Assembly: GCF_001720485.1 (NCBI RefSeq)
Contig: NZ_CP017114.1
Location: 2,418,001 to 2,482,000 of the forward strand
Source: Cobetia marina
GTDB taxonomy: Bacteria > Pseudomonadota > Gammaproteobacteria > Pseudomonadales > Halomonadaceae
Reading direction: 5' to 3'
Length of the DNA: 64,000 nt
Below the pieces are notes generated by a model. The model saw only the letters and a program-made list of their open reading frames with translations, was not told where the DNA came from and did no database searches. Both the position numbers and the translations under genes were made by a program. Shown in pieces: positions 1 to 8,195 of this stretch; the first letter of the stretch is position 1; every line of letters starts with the position of its first letter.

Positions 1-509
1 TCGAGAAGGTCGCGATCACTGACCCGCTGACCGGCCTTTACAACCGACGTCATGCTCAGAAAGTGCTGGAGGAGAGCATCACCGCGCTGTCGACTTCCCA
101 GGTCGACCAACCATTGTGCGTCGCATTGCTGGACTTCGATCACTTCAAGAAGATCAACGACAACTACGGCCATGACGCCGGTGACCTTGCCTTGCAGCAG
201 CTGGGTGTCCTCGCCGAGGACATTCTGCTGCCCGGGGATACTCTCGCCCGCTGGGGAGGTGAGGAATTTCTGGCCATCCTGCCCAATTCACTGCTCAGCG
301 ACTCTGCCACACGCATCAATACGCTGCGTCAGCGCATGAAGGACAGTGTCGTGGAGCACGCTGGACAACGCCTGCCACTGTCATTGAGCATCGGACTTAC
401 CTGTCTTGCACCCAGCGAGCGTGCCACGCGCGAGCAGCTCATCGCTCGCGCGGACGAGGCCATGTACGCCGCCAAGGAAGATGGGCGGAACTGCCTCAGA
501 ATGGTGTGA
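1..509 (+). CDS. Diguanylate cyclase GGDEF domain, C-terminal part (5' end outside window)
   Basis: The reading frame is open from base 3 to the TGA at 507-509, so only the C-terminal ~168 codons are visible. They form a nearly complete GGDEF domain: the N-terminal DPLTGLYNRR signature, the metal-binding FDHFKKIND segment, and the active-site GGEEF (about bases 255-269). The enzyme would make cyclic di-GMP from two GTP. The residues five positions before GGEEF read LPGD rather than RxxD, so the usual inhibitory I-site is absent. Any sensory domain lies upstream of the window. A hairpin terminator follows directly. Confidence 0.93.
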   Translation, partial: EKVAITDPLTGLYNRRHAQKVLEESITALSTSQVDQPLCVALLDFDHFKKINDNYGHDAGDLALQQLGVLAEDILLPGDTLARWGGEEFLAILPNSLLSDSATRINTLRQRMKDSVVEHAGQRLPLSLSIGLTCLAPSERATREQLIARADEAMYAAKEDGRNCLRMV

Positions 510-543
510 CAGAACGTCTTGCTGCCTGCCTTCACGCCATACG

Positions 544-572
544 GGCCCGAGATTACACTCGGGCCTCTTGTT
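544..572 (+). terminator. Hairpin terminator after the GGDEF gene
   Basis: An 8-bp GC stem (GGCCCGAG / CTCGGGCC, 544-551 and 558-565) with a 6-base loop is followed by TCTTGTTT. It lies 35 bases after the stop codon, as expected for an intrinsic terminator. Confidence 0.7.
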
Positions 573-716
573 TCCCGCCAACCGCCCTCCCCCTGATGAC
601 CCGCGAGCGATCGAGCGGGGATTGGCTGACGCCTCGCACTCTGCCAGCGAACAGGCTAATGTCATGGGGTTCGACTCGATGCCAAGCCACCCGACGCCTT
701 CATTGCCAGAGCGTTC

Positions 717-1808
717 ATGTCATCACACGACTCCCATGCCTCCTCTCCTGATTCCCGCAGCGCCGTCGGCCTGGCGGAAGATGGCGTTCTGTCAGCGCAG
801 CCCACCGGCATCGCGCCCCTGACGGCAGCGCTCGCCTCGCCGACTCAGCACGAGCGCCACCAACTGGGCATCTTCCTGCTGCCGGGCTTCGCGATGGTCG
901 CGCTGTTCTCGATGATCGAACCGCTGCGCATCGCCAATCGCCTGCGCGGGACACGCCTGTATCAGTGGACACTCGCCAGTCAGGATGGCGCACCGGTCAA
1001 GGCCTCCAACGGCATGGTCCTGCCGGTGGACACGGCACGTGACGAGCTCCCCTCGGTGGACAAGCTGGTCGTATGTACCAGCTTTGCCCCGGAAGCCTAT
1101 CTGGAAGATCGCACTCTCCAATGGCTTGAGCAGCGCTCCCGCAGCGGCTGCCAGCTCGGGGGCGTGGACACCGGCTGCTTCGTGCTGGCACGTGCAGGCC
1201 TGCTGACGGGCAAGACGGTCACATTGCACTGGGAGAGCCTGCCGGAATTCACCCAACGCTTCGATGAGGTGGATGCCGTGGAGTCTCTCTATGAAATCAG
1301 TGATGACGGTTTCTTCTGCGCCGGAGGCAGCGCCCCGCTGGACATGAGTCTGGAGCTGATCCGCCGCCAGCATGGCCAGACGCTCTATCAGGCGGTACGC
1401 GAACAGTTGATTCTCGATCAGGGACGACTGCCCGCCAGCCGGCAGCGCGGCCTCAGTCAACAATCGGCAGACCTGGCAGATCCGCTGCTCAGACGTGCCA
1501 TCACGCGCATGGAAAACACCCTGGAGGCGCCACTCAGCATCGAGGCACTGGCCGAGGAGCTCGGGCTCTCATGGCGTCAGCTGGAGCGGCGCTTCCAGCA
1601 AGGGCTGGGATGCACGCCTCAGGCCTATCAGGGAGAACGTCGCCTGCTGCATGCGCGCACTCTGCTTCATGACACCCGCCACGGCATCACCGATATCGCC
1701 CTGGCCTGCGGATTCACATCGCACTCGAGCTTCACCCGCGCCTTTCGTCGCCGCTTCGGGATCACCCCGACACAGGCACGACGCCAGCCACCGCGTCCCG
1801 TCTCATGA
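717..1808 (+). CDS. GlxA-type AraC family transcriptional regulator (CdhR/GbdR-like)
   Basis: This is a 363-residue protein. Residues ~48-215 form a DJ-1/PfpI-like class I amidotransferase fold (starting HQLGIFLLPGF, with GVDTGCFVLARAGLL around the nucleophile-elbow position). Residues ~262-350 are an AraC DNA-binding domain with two helix-turn-helix motifs (LSIEALAEELGLSWRQLERRF and ITDIALACGFTSHSSFTRAF). This architecture is typical of GlxA, CdhR and GbdR, which control carnitine and glycine-betaine catabolism. The next gene downstream is a butyrobetaine dioxygenase-like enzyme, and two direct repeats between them look like its operator. The chosen ATG gives a ~45-residue disordered leader; a shorter start cannot be excluded. 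The exact inducer is inferred from context only. Confidence 0.9.
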   Translation: MSSHDSHASSPDSRSAVGLAEDGVLSAQPTGIAPLTAALASPTQHERHQLGIFLLPGFAMVALFSMIEPLRIANRLRGTRLYQWTLASQDGAPVKASNGMVLPVDTARDELPSVDKLVVCTSFAPEAYLEDRTLQWLEQRSRSGCQLGGVDTGCFVLARAGLLTGKTVTLHWESLPEFTQRFDEVDAVESLYEISDDGFFCAGGSAPLDMSLELIRRQHGQTLYQAVREQLILDQGRLPASRQRGLSQQSADLADPLLRRAITRMENTLEAPLSIEALAEELGLSWRQLERRFQQGLGCTPQAYQGERRLLHARTLLHDTRHGITDIALACGFTSHSSFTRAFRRRFGITPTQARRQPPRPVS

Positions 1809-1833
1809 GCTGACACGCCACGCGCCCACCAGA

Positions 1834-1872
1834 TGTCGAATTGGGCACAGATGGTGTCGAATTGAGCACAGA
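1834..1872 (+). promoter_or_regulatory. Two-copy direct repeat, probable AraC-family operator
   Basis: Two 18-base copies, TGTCGAATTGGGCACAGA (1834-1851) and TGTCGAATTGAGCACAGA (1855-1872), differ at one base and are offset by exactly 21 bp, two helical turns. AraC-family activators bind tandem sites on one DNA face. The pair sits ~64-100 bases before the dioxygenase start and just after its presumed regulator gene. Confidence 0.75.
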
Positions 1873-1935
1873 AGACACCTACATGGACTGCCATTCTGTC
1901 GGGGAACTGATCACCGACAGAAGGAAGGACTCTCC

Positions 1936-3159
1936 ATGGCGCTCCCGATGACACCCGACTACGACAGCTGGCCGATTGACGAGACTCTCGTGAAGGTCAC
2001 CCACGAAGCGCGCTATCTCAGCGTGAGCTGGAGCGACGGACGCGTCAGTCGTTTCCACAGTGTCTGGTTGCGCGAGAACGCCGCGGATGACACCACCATC
2101 AATCCAGCGACACGCGAACGCATACTGGATCTCTCCCAGCTGCCAGCATGGCCGGAGATCGCCAAGGCCAGCATCGATGAGGACGGTGCGCTCAGCGTGC
2201 TGTTCACGCCGGAAGACCGCCGCCTGCGCTTCCACCCGGGCTTCCTGCGTGCCAATGATTACGACAACCAGAGTGTCTTGCCGCCAGAACTGCCGCCGCT
2301 TGCTCTCTGGCATGGTGAACAGCTGGAACAGCCCCCGACCATCGACGCCGCCCGCCTGGCCAGTGCCGAGCATGGCAGCCAGCAGGAGTCCGAGATCCTC
2401 AATCCGGCCCTGCACGAGCTGCTCGGCAAGGGACTGGTGCGTCTGCGTAATCTGCCGGCGGAGTCCGGCGCCCTGGAGAAGGTCGCCGAGCGCATCGGCT
2501 CGATCCGCACCACCAACTTCGGTCACCTCTTCAATGTCCGCGCGATCCAGAACCCGGACTCCAACGCCTACACCTCCATCGCGCTGCCACCGCATGTAGA
2601 CTTGCCGACCCGGGAATACCAGCCGGGCCTGCAGTGTCTGCATTGCATCGAGAACAGCGTGGAAGGCGGCATGGCGGTGATGATGGATGGCTTCGCCATC
2701 GCCACGGCACTGAAGGAAGAACACCCAGAGGCCTATGAGACCCTCATCACGGTGCACTGGCGTTACGCCAATACCTCGCGCAATACCGATCACGTCTGGC
2801 ATTCACCAATGATCGTGCTGGGCCAGGCGGGAGAGCTGCTGGAAGTGCGGATCGCCGACTTCCTGCGGGGCCCGATGATGGCACCGTTCGAGCAGACCGA
2901 AATCGCCTACGACGCCCTGATGACACTGCAGCGCATGCTGCGTGAGCCGCGCTCCGCCCTGCGCTTCACCTACGCGCCAGGTGACCTTGTCATCTTCGAC
3001 AATCGCCGCCTGCTGCACGCCCGCGATGCCTTCGAAGGCGACAGCGGCAGCCGCTGGCTGCAGGGCTGCTACCTGGAGCGTGACGAGGTGCGCTCTCGCT
3101 ACCGCATGCTCAAGCGTGCCGAGCGCGCGGAGCGGGTCGAGGCAACGCCTACGGTCTGA
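1936..3159 (+). CDS. Gamma-butyrobetaine dioxygenase-like TauD/TfdA oxygenase
   Basis: The product has 407 residues. The ATG at 1936 follows AAGGAAGGA at good spacing; the frame is open further upstream, but that part overlaps the regulator gene. A small N-terminal GBBH-like beta domain (~residues 10-100) precedes a TauD double-stranded beta-helix. Likely iron ligands are His and Asp of the HVDLPTREY segment and a distal His in RRLLHARDAF. The family hydroxylates gamma-butyrobetaine to L-carnitine using 2-oxoglutarate and O2; a relative is TmpA, which acts on a trimethylaminoethylphosphonate. The cysteine cluster that binds structural zinc in the animal enzyme is missing: the segment reads LRENAADDTT. 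The GlxA-type regulator upstream supports quaternary-amine catabolism. Substrate is inferred. Confidence 0.85.
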   Translation: MALPMTPDYDSWPIDETLVKVTHEARYLSVSWSDGRVSRFHSVWLRENAADDTTINPATRERILDLSQLPAWPEIAKASIDEDGALSVLFTPEDRRLRFHPGFLRANDYDNQSVLPPELPPLALWHGEQLEQPPTIDAARLASAEHGSQQESEILNPALHELLGKGLVRLRNLPAESGALEKVAERIGSIRTTNFGHLFNVRAIQNPDSNAYTSIALPPHVDLPTREYQPGLQCLHCIENSVEGGMAVMMDGFAIATALKEEHPEAYETLITVHWRYANTSRNTDHVWHSPMIVLGQAGELLEVRIADFLRGPMMAPFEQTEIAYDALMTLQRMLREPRSALRFTYAPGDLVIFDNRRLLHARDAFEGDSGSRWLQGCYLERDEVRSRYRMLKRAERAERVEATPTV

Positions 3160-3189
3160 TACTCGAACATCAAGATGGCGTAAAGAAAT

Positions 3190-3227
3190 GGCAGCCCCGA
3201 AAGTTTCCATACAAGCCTGGGGCTGCC
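3190..3227. terminator. Hairpin between the dioxygenase and the cytochrome gene
   Basis: A perfect 9-bp stem GGCAGCCCC / GGGGCTGCC (3190-3198, 3219-3227) lies between convergent genes and could stop transcription from both sides. No strong T-tract is visible. Confidence 0.55.
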
Positions 3228-3244
3228 CAGTATCGCACGCGATT

Positions 3245-3949
3245 TCAATGTTGATGCTCCTGATCATGCGCGGCGTGAGAATGACCATCTGCATCACCGT
3301 TGCTTTTCAGACCATGACTTTCCTGAGCAGGGCTTTCCTGCAAAGCATCATGATGCCCATCATCATGGGGTAACTCTCCAACCCCATCAGCATGGTGCGA
3401 TGACTGCGATAGCGTAGTCTCACCTCCGCCATGTTGATGACCATCACTTGCTGCCACAAGGGCCGTATAACGCGCAGCACTCATGTCAGGAAGTTCTTCC
3501 ATGAAAGCGACCATCTGCCAGATGTACTCATCCTGCATGCTCTGCCCCCATGCCGGCATTCCGCTGGCTTTTATCCCATGCTTGATGACCCAGAAACGCT
3601 CATGAGGCTCACCGCTCATGGTAGATGCTGCGAAATTCGGGGGACTGGGATAAAGCCCCCTACTGAGTTCTGTCTCTGACATACCAGGTGCCAGATGGCA
3701 GGAGGCGCACATCGAGGCATAATTGCCTGCACCGGCGACAATCATGGCTTCATCATCAAGCAGGGGAGCCTGGATAGCACTGGAGTGGAACTCGATGGAG
3801 CGATCACGCGCCGTTTCAAATACTTCGTACACCCAACCCCAGTGCGGGTCATCCGCGGCCACACTGATGACCCCGGAATAAACCGCCCCCGCACCAAGAG
3901 TTGCCAGCATCATCAACGTCAGCCACATTCCCCATAGCATTTTTTTCAT
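3245..3949 (-). CDS. Membrane-anchored or secreted cytochrome c with His-rich tail, copper island
   Basis: The product has 234 residues starting at MKKMLWGMWL; the ATG is preceded by AAGGGATATGAC. One hydrophobic segment (residues 5-30) is a signal or anchor. A single c-type heme motif CASCH is at 81-85, and Met131 in SGMPAWG is a likely sixth ligand. The C-terminal ~70 residues are hydrophilic and contain about 13 histidines, often in HxH or HH pairs, suggesting metal binding. It is the last gene of the copper operon, ~200 bases after copB. Small monoheme cytochromes occur beside copABCD in other gammaproteobacteria, but their role is not settled. Electron transfer to or copper buffering for CopA is inference. 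Confidence 0.85.
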   Translation of the reverse strand: MKKMLWGMWLTLMMLATLGAGAVYSGVISVAADDPHWGWVYEVFETARDRSIEFHSSAIQAPLLDDEAMIVAGAGNYASMCASCHLAPGMSETELSRGLYPSPPNFAASTMSGEPHERFWVIKHGIKASGMPAWGQSMQDEYIWQMVAFMEELPDMSAARYTALVAASDGHQHGGGETTLSQSSHHADGVGELPHDDGHHDALQESPAQESHGLKSNGDADGHSHAAHDQEHQH

Positions 3950-4032
3950 GTCATATCCCTTGGTCAAGCAAGCATATTCAATGAACAGATCGTCTGACAC
4001 CATGCAGACAATGGGGCCTTGCCTCGTCATGC

Positions 4033-4049
4033 TTCCTGAAATTCAGGAA
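4033..4049. promoter_or_regulatory. Perfect 17-bp palindrome upstream of the cytochrome gene
   Basis: TTCCTGAA-A-TTCAGGAA is a perfect dyad with one central base. It lies in the 202-base gap between copB and the cytochrome gene, 84 bases before the cytochrome start. It could be a regulator site for a separate cytochrome promoter; no poly-T follows, so a terminator is less likely. Confidence 0.4.
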
Positions 4050-4151
4050 AGGCGCAGTATCCAATCATGAGCAGGTCTTCACGAATGCCACGAATGCTGG
4101 TCACCGTCGCGGAGGCGTAACCTGATGACTGAACACCGCCGCCAGCGTGCT

Positions 4152-4934
4152 TCAGAACATCATGCGGATCCCAATCACGATACCCGTATCTTCTACCGTC
4201 TCGCTTTCCTCACGCCGCATATCAGCAGTTTCGCCATACTCCCGCTGCCAATACATACCTACATAAGGAGCTACTCTACGAGTCACCTCATAGCGAGCAC
4301 GCAAGCCGATTCGCACAGAATTGAGACCCGATCCGATAGCCTGTTGTCTGGATTCATTGGCAGCAAGGACGATTTCACTACGTGGCTGTAGATACCAGCG
4401 CTGCGTCAGGCGTATATCATGTTCAAGTTCCAGACTGGCAGTGACGATGCCTCCCTCTCGATATTGGACTGCTGCATCCGTCTCGATTCTGTAGGGTGCA
4501 GTCCCTTGAAGCCCGAAGACCCCATACACGCTTTCATCATGATCATCACTGAGTACGCCGCCCTGATAGCCACCTCCAATCTGAAACTCCCAGAAATCGG
4601 CAATCAGGCGACTATAAAGAAGCTCAAGTGACTCAAACTCGGCGTCTTCGCCATCGCCCTGGGTATTTTCCCCTTCTGACTTGAGATAGACACGATGGGT
4701 ATCTCCGCCATACCAGGCCTGAAAATCCCATACCAGTGAGTCCTCGCCCTTATTCGGAAGGCTATATTCCAGGCGATCGAATGCTGCACTCCACTGGAGA
4801 TGTTCTGCCATGGGTGATGGCCATGACTGCGGGGCATCATAGCCATCCTGAGCGAACGCTTGAGAGACACCAGCACTGGAGAACAGAAACGCCGTCACGC
4901 TGGCAAGACGAAATGAATGATGACTGATTGACAT
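4152..4934 (-). CDS. copB: Copper resistance protein B, outer-membrane beta barrel
   Basis: The product has 260 residues. An N-terminal signal peptide (VTAFLFSSAGVSQAFA) is followed by the CopB/PcoB domain, with alternating beta strands (WDFQAWYGGDTHRVYLKSEGE, LLYSRLIADFWEFQIGGGYQ) and a C-terminal Phe typical of BamA-inserted barrels. CopB binds or passes copper at the outer membrane and always accompanies CopA. The long Met/His-rich N-terminal linker of Pseudomonas CopB is absent here; the Met-rich repeats are in CopA instead. It begins 9 bases after copA ends, so the two are co-transcribed. The family assignment is firm, the molecular role less so. Confidence 0.92.
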   Translation of the reverse strand: MSISHHSFRLASVTAFLFSSAGVSQAFAQDGYDAPQSWPSPMAEHLQWSAAFDRLEYSLPNKGEDSLVWDFQAWYGGDTHRVYLKSEGENTQGDGEDAEFESLELLYSRLIADFWEFQIGGGYQGGVLSDDHDESVYGVFGLQGTAPYRIETDAAVQYREGGIVTASLELEHDIRLTQRWYLQPRSEIVLAANESRQQAIGSGLNSVRIGLRARYEVTRRVAPYVGMYWQREYGETADMRREESETVEDTGIVIGIRMMF

Positions 4935-4943
4935 GATGACTCC

Positions 4944-6782
4944 TCAAGAAACCTTTACGACACGGAACATACCTGCGTCCATGTGATACAGAAGATGGCA
5001 ATGGAAAGCCCAGCTACCTTCTGCATCTGCAGTGATCAACGCTGACACTCGCTCACCCGGTTTGACATTCAAGGTATGTTTGCGAGGAATCAGATCTCCT
5101 TGACCATTCTCCAACTCCATCCACATGCCGTGCAGGTGTATGGGATGTTCCATCATGGTGTCATTGATCAGGATGAGCCGAAGTCGCTCATCTTTCTTGA
5201 AGTGAATCGGGCCATTGACTTCACTGAACTTCTTGCCATCGAAGGACCACATATAGCGCTCCATGTTGCCGGTCAGATGCAGCTCCATCTCGCGCGTGGG
5301 GCCACGTCTGTCCGGCCAGGGCGCATGGGCCTTGAGGTCCTGATAGACCAATACACGACGCAGCGATTGATCCAGACCGATGCCTGCCTGGTCGTAACGA
5401 GCCCCCTGCTGAACAGCACCCGCCATCAGCATGCCATCCTTGGCTACATCGGCTTGCAGGCCCGTCATCTTCGAATGATCCATGCCTGCCATCTGCGAAT
5501 GGTCCATACCGGCCATCTTCGAATGATCCATACCTGCCATCTGCGAATGGTCCATGCCTGCCATCTTCGAATGTTCCATACCTGCCATCTGCGAATGGTC
5601 CATGCCGGCCATCTGCGAATGATCCATACCCGCATGAGCGCCCATGGCCTCCATCCCGCGATCAGCGATCTGTCGTCGTTCAGGTACGGGCGCCTCCATC
5701 CCGGGGCGAGGTGCCAGCGTGGCTCGCGCGTAGCCACTGCGGTCCATGGCTTCGGCGAAGATGGTGTACGCCTTGTCGTCTTCCGGTGTCACCAGCACAT
5801 CGTAGGCTTCCGCCACGGCAATGCGGAACTCATCCACTTCTACCGGTTGCACTGGCTGGCCATCTGCAGCGACCACGGTCATCTTCAAACCTGGAATACG
5901 TAAATCGAAGTAACTCATTGCCGAGCCATTGACGACACGCAGACGTACGGTTTCCCCACGCTTGAAGAGCGCGGTCCAATTTTCCTCAGGCGATTGACCA
6001 TTGAGTAGATACGTATAGGTGCTGCCGGTGACATCCGCGATATCCCGCGAACTCATGCGCATCTCAGCCCACATGCTGCGTGCCTCGATCGTCTCTACCA
6101 GCCCTCTACGCCGCACATCCGCAAAGAAATCAGCGACAGTCCGCTCCTGGAAGTTGTAATACCCCTCCATGGTCTTGAGATTGCGAAAGACTGTCTTGGG
6201 ATCTTCAAACGTCCAGTCAGTGAGCAGCAGGACATGCTCACGATCATATGTGAAGGCTTCGGGAGTCGCTGAATCGATGATCAGGGGCCCAGCATGGCCT
6301 TCCTGCTCCTGAAGGCCTGAATGGCTGTGATACCAGTAGGTACCGCTCTGCGTGACAGGAAACCGATAGGTAAAGGTCTCGCCTGGTGCGATTCCCGCGA
6401 AGCTGATACCCGGCACGCCGTCCATTTCCGGGGGAAGTATGATGCCATGCCAATGGATGGAGGTCGGCTCATCCATCAGGTTCGTCACCTTGATGACAGC
6501 ATCCTGCCCCTCTTTCAAACGCACCATGGGGCCCGGGCTGCTGCCATTGATCGTGATGGGACGCGCGAACTGCCCGTCGATGTCGAAATCTTCACGACGA
6601 ATGACAAGCGAGACTTCGGGGCCATGCACAACCCCTTGGGAATACGTTGATGTTCGCCCCCAGGGATTGGCCCAGGCAGGTGCCACCCCAAGTGCCATTG
6701 TGCCAAGCCCCAGGGCAGAACCTCCCTTCAGCAATTGACGACGAGATACAGAGAAATCAGACGTTCCTGATGCCATGGCCAT
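4944..6782 (-). CDS. copA: Copper resistance multicopper oxidase CopA
   Basis: The product has 612 residues. A twin-arginine signal (SVSRRQLLKGGSALGLG) sends the folded enzyme to the periplasm. Three cupredoxin domains follow, with all copper-site motifs: HWHG and HSHSG in domain 1, and HPIHLHG plus HCHLLYHMDAGM near the C-terminus. CopA/PcoA enzymes oxidize Cu(I) and bind extra copper in Met-rich segments. Here that segment (residues ~384-439) is seven tandem copies of MAGMDHS followed by Gln or Lys. It is cotranscribed with copB and lies directly downstream of the two-component genes. Start choice is supported by the Tat signal. Confidence 0.97.
   Translation of the reverse strand: MAMASGTSDFSVSRRQLLKGGSALGLGTMALGVAPAWANPWGRTSTYSQGVVHGPEVSLVIRREDFDIDGQFARPITINGSSPGPMVRLKEGQDAVIKVTNLMDEPTSIHWHGIILPPEMDGVPGISFAGIAPGETFTYRFPVTQSGTYWYHSHSGLQEQEGHAGPLIIDSATPEAFTYDREHVLLLTDWTFEDPKTVFRNLKTMEGYYNFQERTVADFFADVRRRGLVETIEARSMWAEMRMSSRDIADVTGSTYTYLLNGQSPEENWTALFKRGETVRLRVVNGSAMSYFDLRIPGLKMTVVAADGQPVQPVEVDEFRIAVAEAYDVLVTPEDDKAYTIFAEAMDRSGYARATLAPRPGMEAPVPERRQIADRGMEAMGAHAGMDHSQMAGMDHSQMAGMEHSKMAGMDHSQMAGMDHSKMAGMDHSQMAGMDHSKMTGLQADVAKDGMLMAGAVQQGARYDQAGIGLDQSLRRVLVYQDLKAHAPWPDRRGPTREMELHLTGNMERYMWSFDGKKFSEVNGPIHFKKDERLRLILINDTMMEHPIHLHGMWMELENGQGDLIPRKHTLNVKPGERVSALITADAEGSWAFHCHLLYHMDAGMFRVVKVS
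5466..5633 (-). repeat. 24-bp tandem repeat x7 inside copA
   Basis: Seven in-frame copies of a 24-bp unit encode MAGMDHSQ/MAGMDHSK (one copy has Glu for Asp). Copy number is exactly 168 bases. The repeat supplies Met and His ligands for copper. The two codon variants of the last residue (Gln, Lys) tend to alternate, suggesting expansion by a two-unit block. Confidence 0.92.
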
Positions 6783-6860
6783 TGTTGCCCCCGGGTCATG
6801 AATGATAAGTCATGACATGGATGAAGCCACGGCAAGCTGAAACGAACCTGAATGAAGAGA

Positions 6861-8195
6861 CTATTTACGTGTTGGCAGATGCACGTTGACTCTCAATCCC
6901 CCTGCTGCTCCTGATGAGTAGCTCACGCAACCCGCGTATTGCTTGACGAGATGCGAAAGAATGGAGAGCCCCAACCCATAACCTGGGTAAGTTTCGTCCT
7001 GTCGCCATCCACGCTCGCCAAGATGGGCCAGTTGTTCCTGCGGCACCCCAGGACCATCATCCTCAATACAGAGTACGACCTGGTCACTCTCTACCGTCAC
7101 TCGGCATTGCACCTGATTGACAGACCACTTGCCCGCATTATCCAGCAATATCCCGAGCATTTCGGTGAAATCCTGTGTCTCGACATTCACCCAGCTATCC
7201 GCATGCTCATTAGATACGCCCAGACACTCCAGCAAGAAGGTGCGCTGCGGATAGAGTCCCTGGAACATCTCGATCAATCGCCCGGCCTCTTCAGCAGGGC
7301 GCGTGGTCTGGCCCGCACGTGGGCCAGCAATACGGGCTCGCCTGAGTTCGGCCTCCAGCTGGGAGTGTATCGCTTCGACACGTTGCAGCATCTTGCCACG
7401 ACGTACCTCATTGATCGGGCGTGTGCCCCGCAACACCTGCGTCAATGCCGCCAGAGGTGTCTTTAGAGCATGGGACAGGTTGGCGACGGACTCTCGTGAG
7501 CGAGTCAGACGGCGATCAAATTCATCCAGCAGCTTATTGAGCTGTGACACCAGCGTATCCAGCTCCGACGGCACCGTGAGGACAATCCGCTTTCGATGGC
7601 CGGTTTGGAGTTCACTCAACTGGTGACGCAAGCCACTCAAGGGCTTGAGACCCCGTCTTACCGCCAGCAGATTGAGTGACACGAGAATTCCCCACAACAA
7701 CAAGGCGCTGGCACCAATCCACCAATGAACTCGGGTCAAGCCCTTCTCCACTGGCGAGAAATTCTCGGCAATCAACAATTGCACCCGTTGCCCGCGCAGA
7801 TCAAAGCCATAACGATAGGCCAACATAGGCTGCTGCTGCAGCTGATGCATGAACAACGCATCCCCCTTGCCCTCAAGCAAAGGAAGCATCTCCATCGGCA
7901 TGGCAGGAAGCGAAGTACTGACCTCGTTCCCGACTCGCAACACATAGAAATGATGAAAGCTCAGAGACTCCTCGCGTGCCGCCACCATGAGCTGGGCAAC
8001 AGGACGCTCATCTTTCTTGAGCAAGGTGACGATGTGAGATGCCTCATCCTTGAGACGCTCACCAAGAAAATCCTTCGCCAGCTCGTGCAGAAAGACCCCA
8101 TGCAGATACCAGGCAAACAACACTACAGCGAGGGATGCCCCTCCCAGGCGTGTCAGCAGACGAAAACGAAGGCTACGACGATCGATGTGAAACAA
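6861..8195 (-). CDS. copS: Sensor histidine kinase of the copper-island two-component system
   Basis: The product has 444 residues. A first membrane helix (~15-35), a periplasmic sensor region (~36-160) and a second helix (~165-185) precede a HAMP-like linker. The H-box SHALKTPLAALTQVL carries the phosphorylated His, followed by the N-box (LLDNAGKWS), G1 (DDGPGVP) and G2 (GYGLGLSIL). The SHALKTP form is that of PhoQ-like kinases. The gene overlaps the response regulator gene by 23 bases, so the two are translationally coupled, and copA follows 78 bases later. A copper-sensing role is inferred from position; the periplasmic part lacks the His clusters of CusS-type sensors. Symbol is by context. 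Confidence 0.88.
   Translation of the reverse strand: MFHIDRRSLRFRLLTRLGGASLAVVLFAWYLHGVFLHELAKDFLGERLKDEASHIVTLLKKDERPVAQLMVAAREESLSFHHFYVLRVGNEVSTSLPAMPMEMLPLLEGKGDALFMHQLQQQPMLAYRYGFDLRGQRVQLLIAENFSPVEKGLTRVHWWIGASALLLWGILVSLNLLAVRRGLKPLSGLRHQLSELQTGHRKRIVLTVPSELDTLVSQLNKLLDEFDRRLTRSRESVANLSHALKTPLAALTQVLRGTRPINEVRRGKMLQRVEAIHSQLEAELRRARIAGPRAGQTTRPAEEAGRLIEMFQGLYPQRTFLLECLGVSNEHADSWVNVETQDFTEMLGILLDNAGKWSVNQVQCRVTVESDQVVLCIEDDGPGVPQEQLAHLGERGWRQDETYPGYGLGLSILSHLVKQYAGCVSYSSGAAGGLRVNVHLPTRK

Noticed and set aside
1495..1935. Long upstream extension of the dioxygenase reading frame
   Set aside because: It overlaps the AraC-type gene in another frame and has no ribosome site; ATG 1936 with AAGGAAGGA fits the known family start.
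5076..5903. Plus-strand frame opposite the copA repeat with repeated HLRMVHA segments
   Set aside because: The repetition comes from the copA 24-bp repeat read in antisense; no independent coding evidence.
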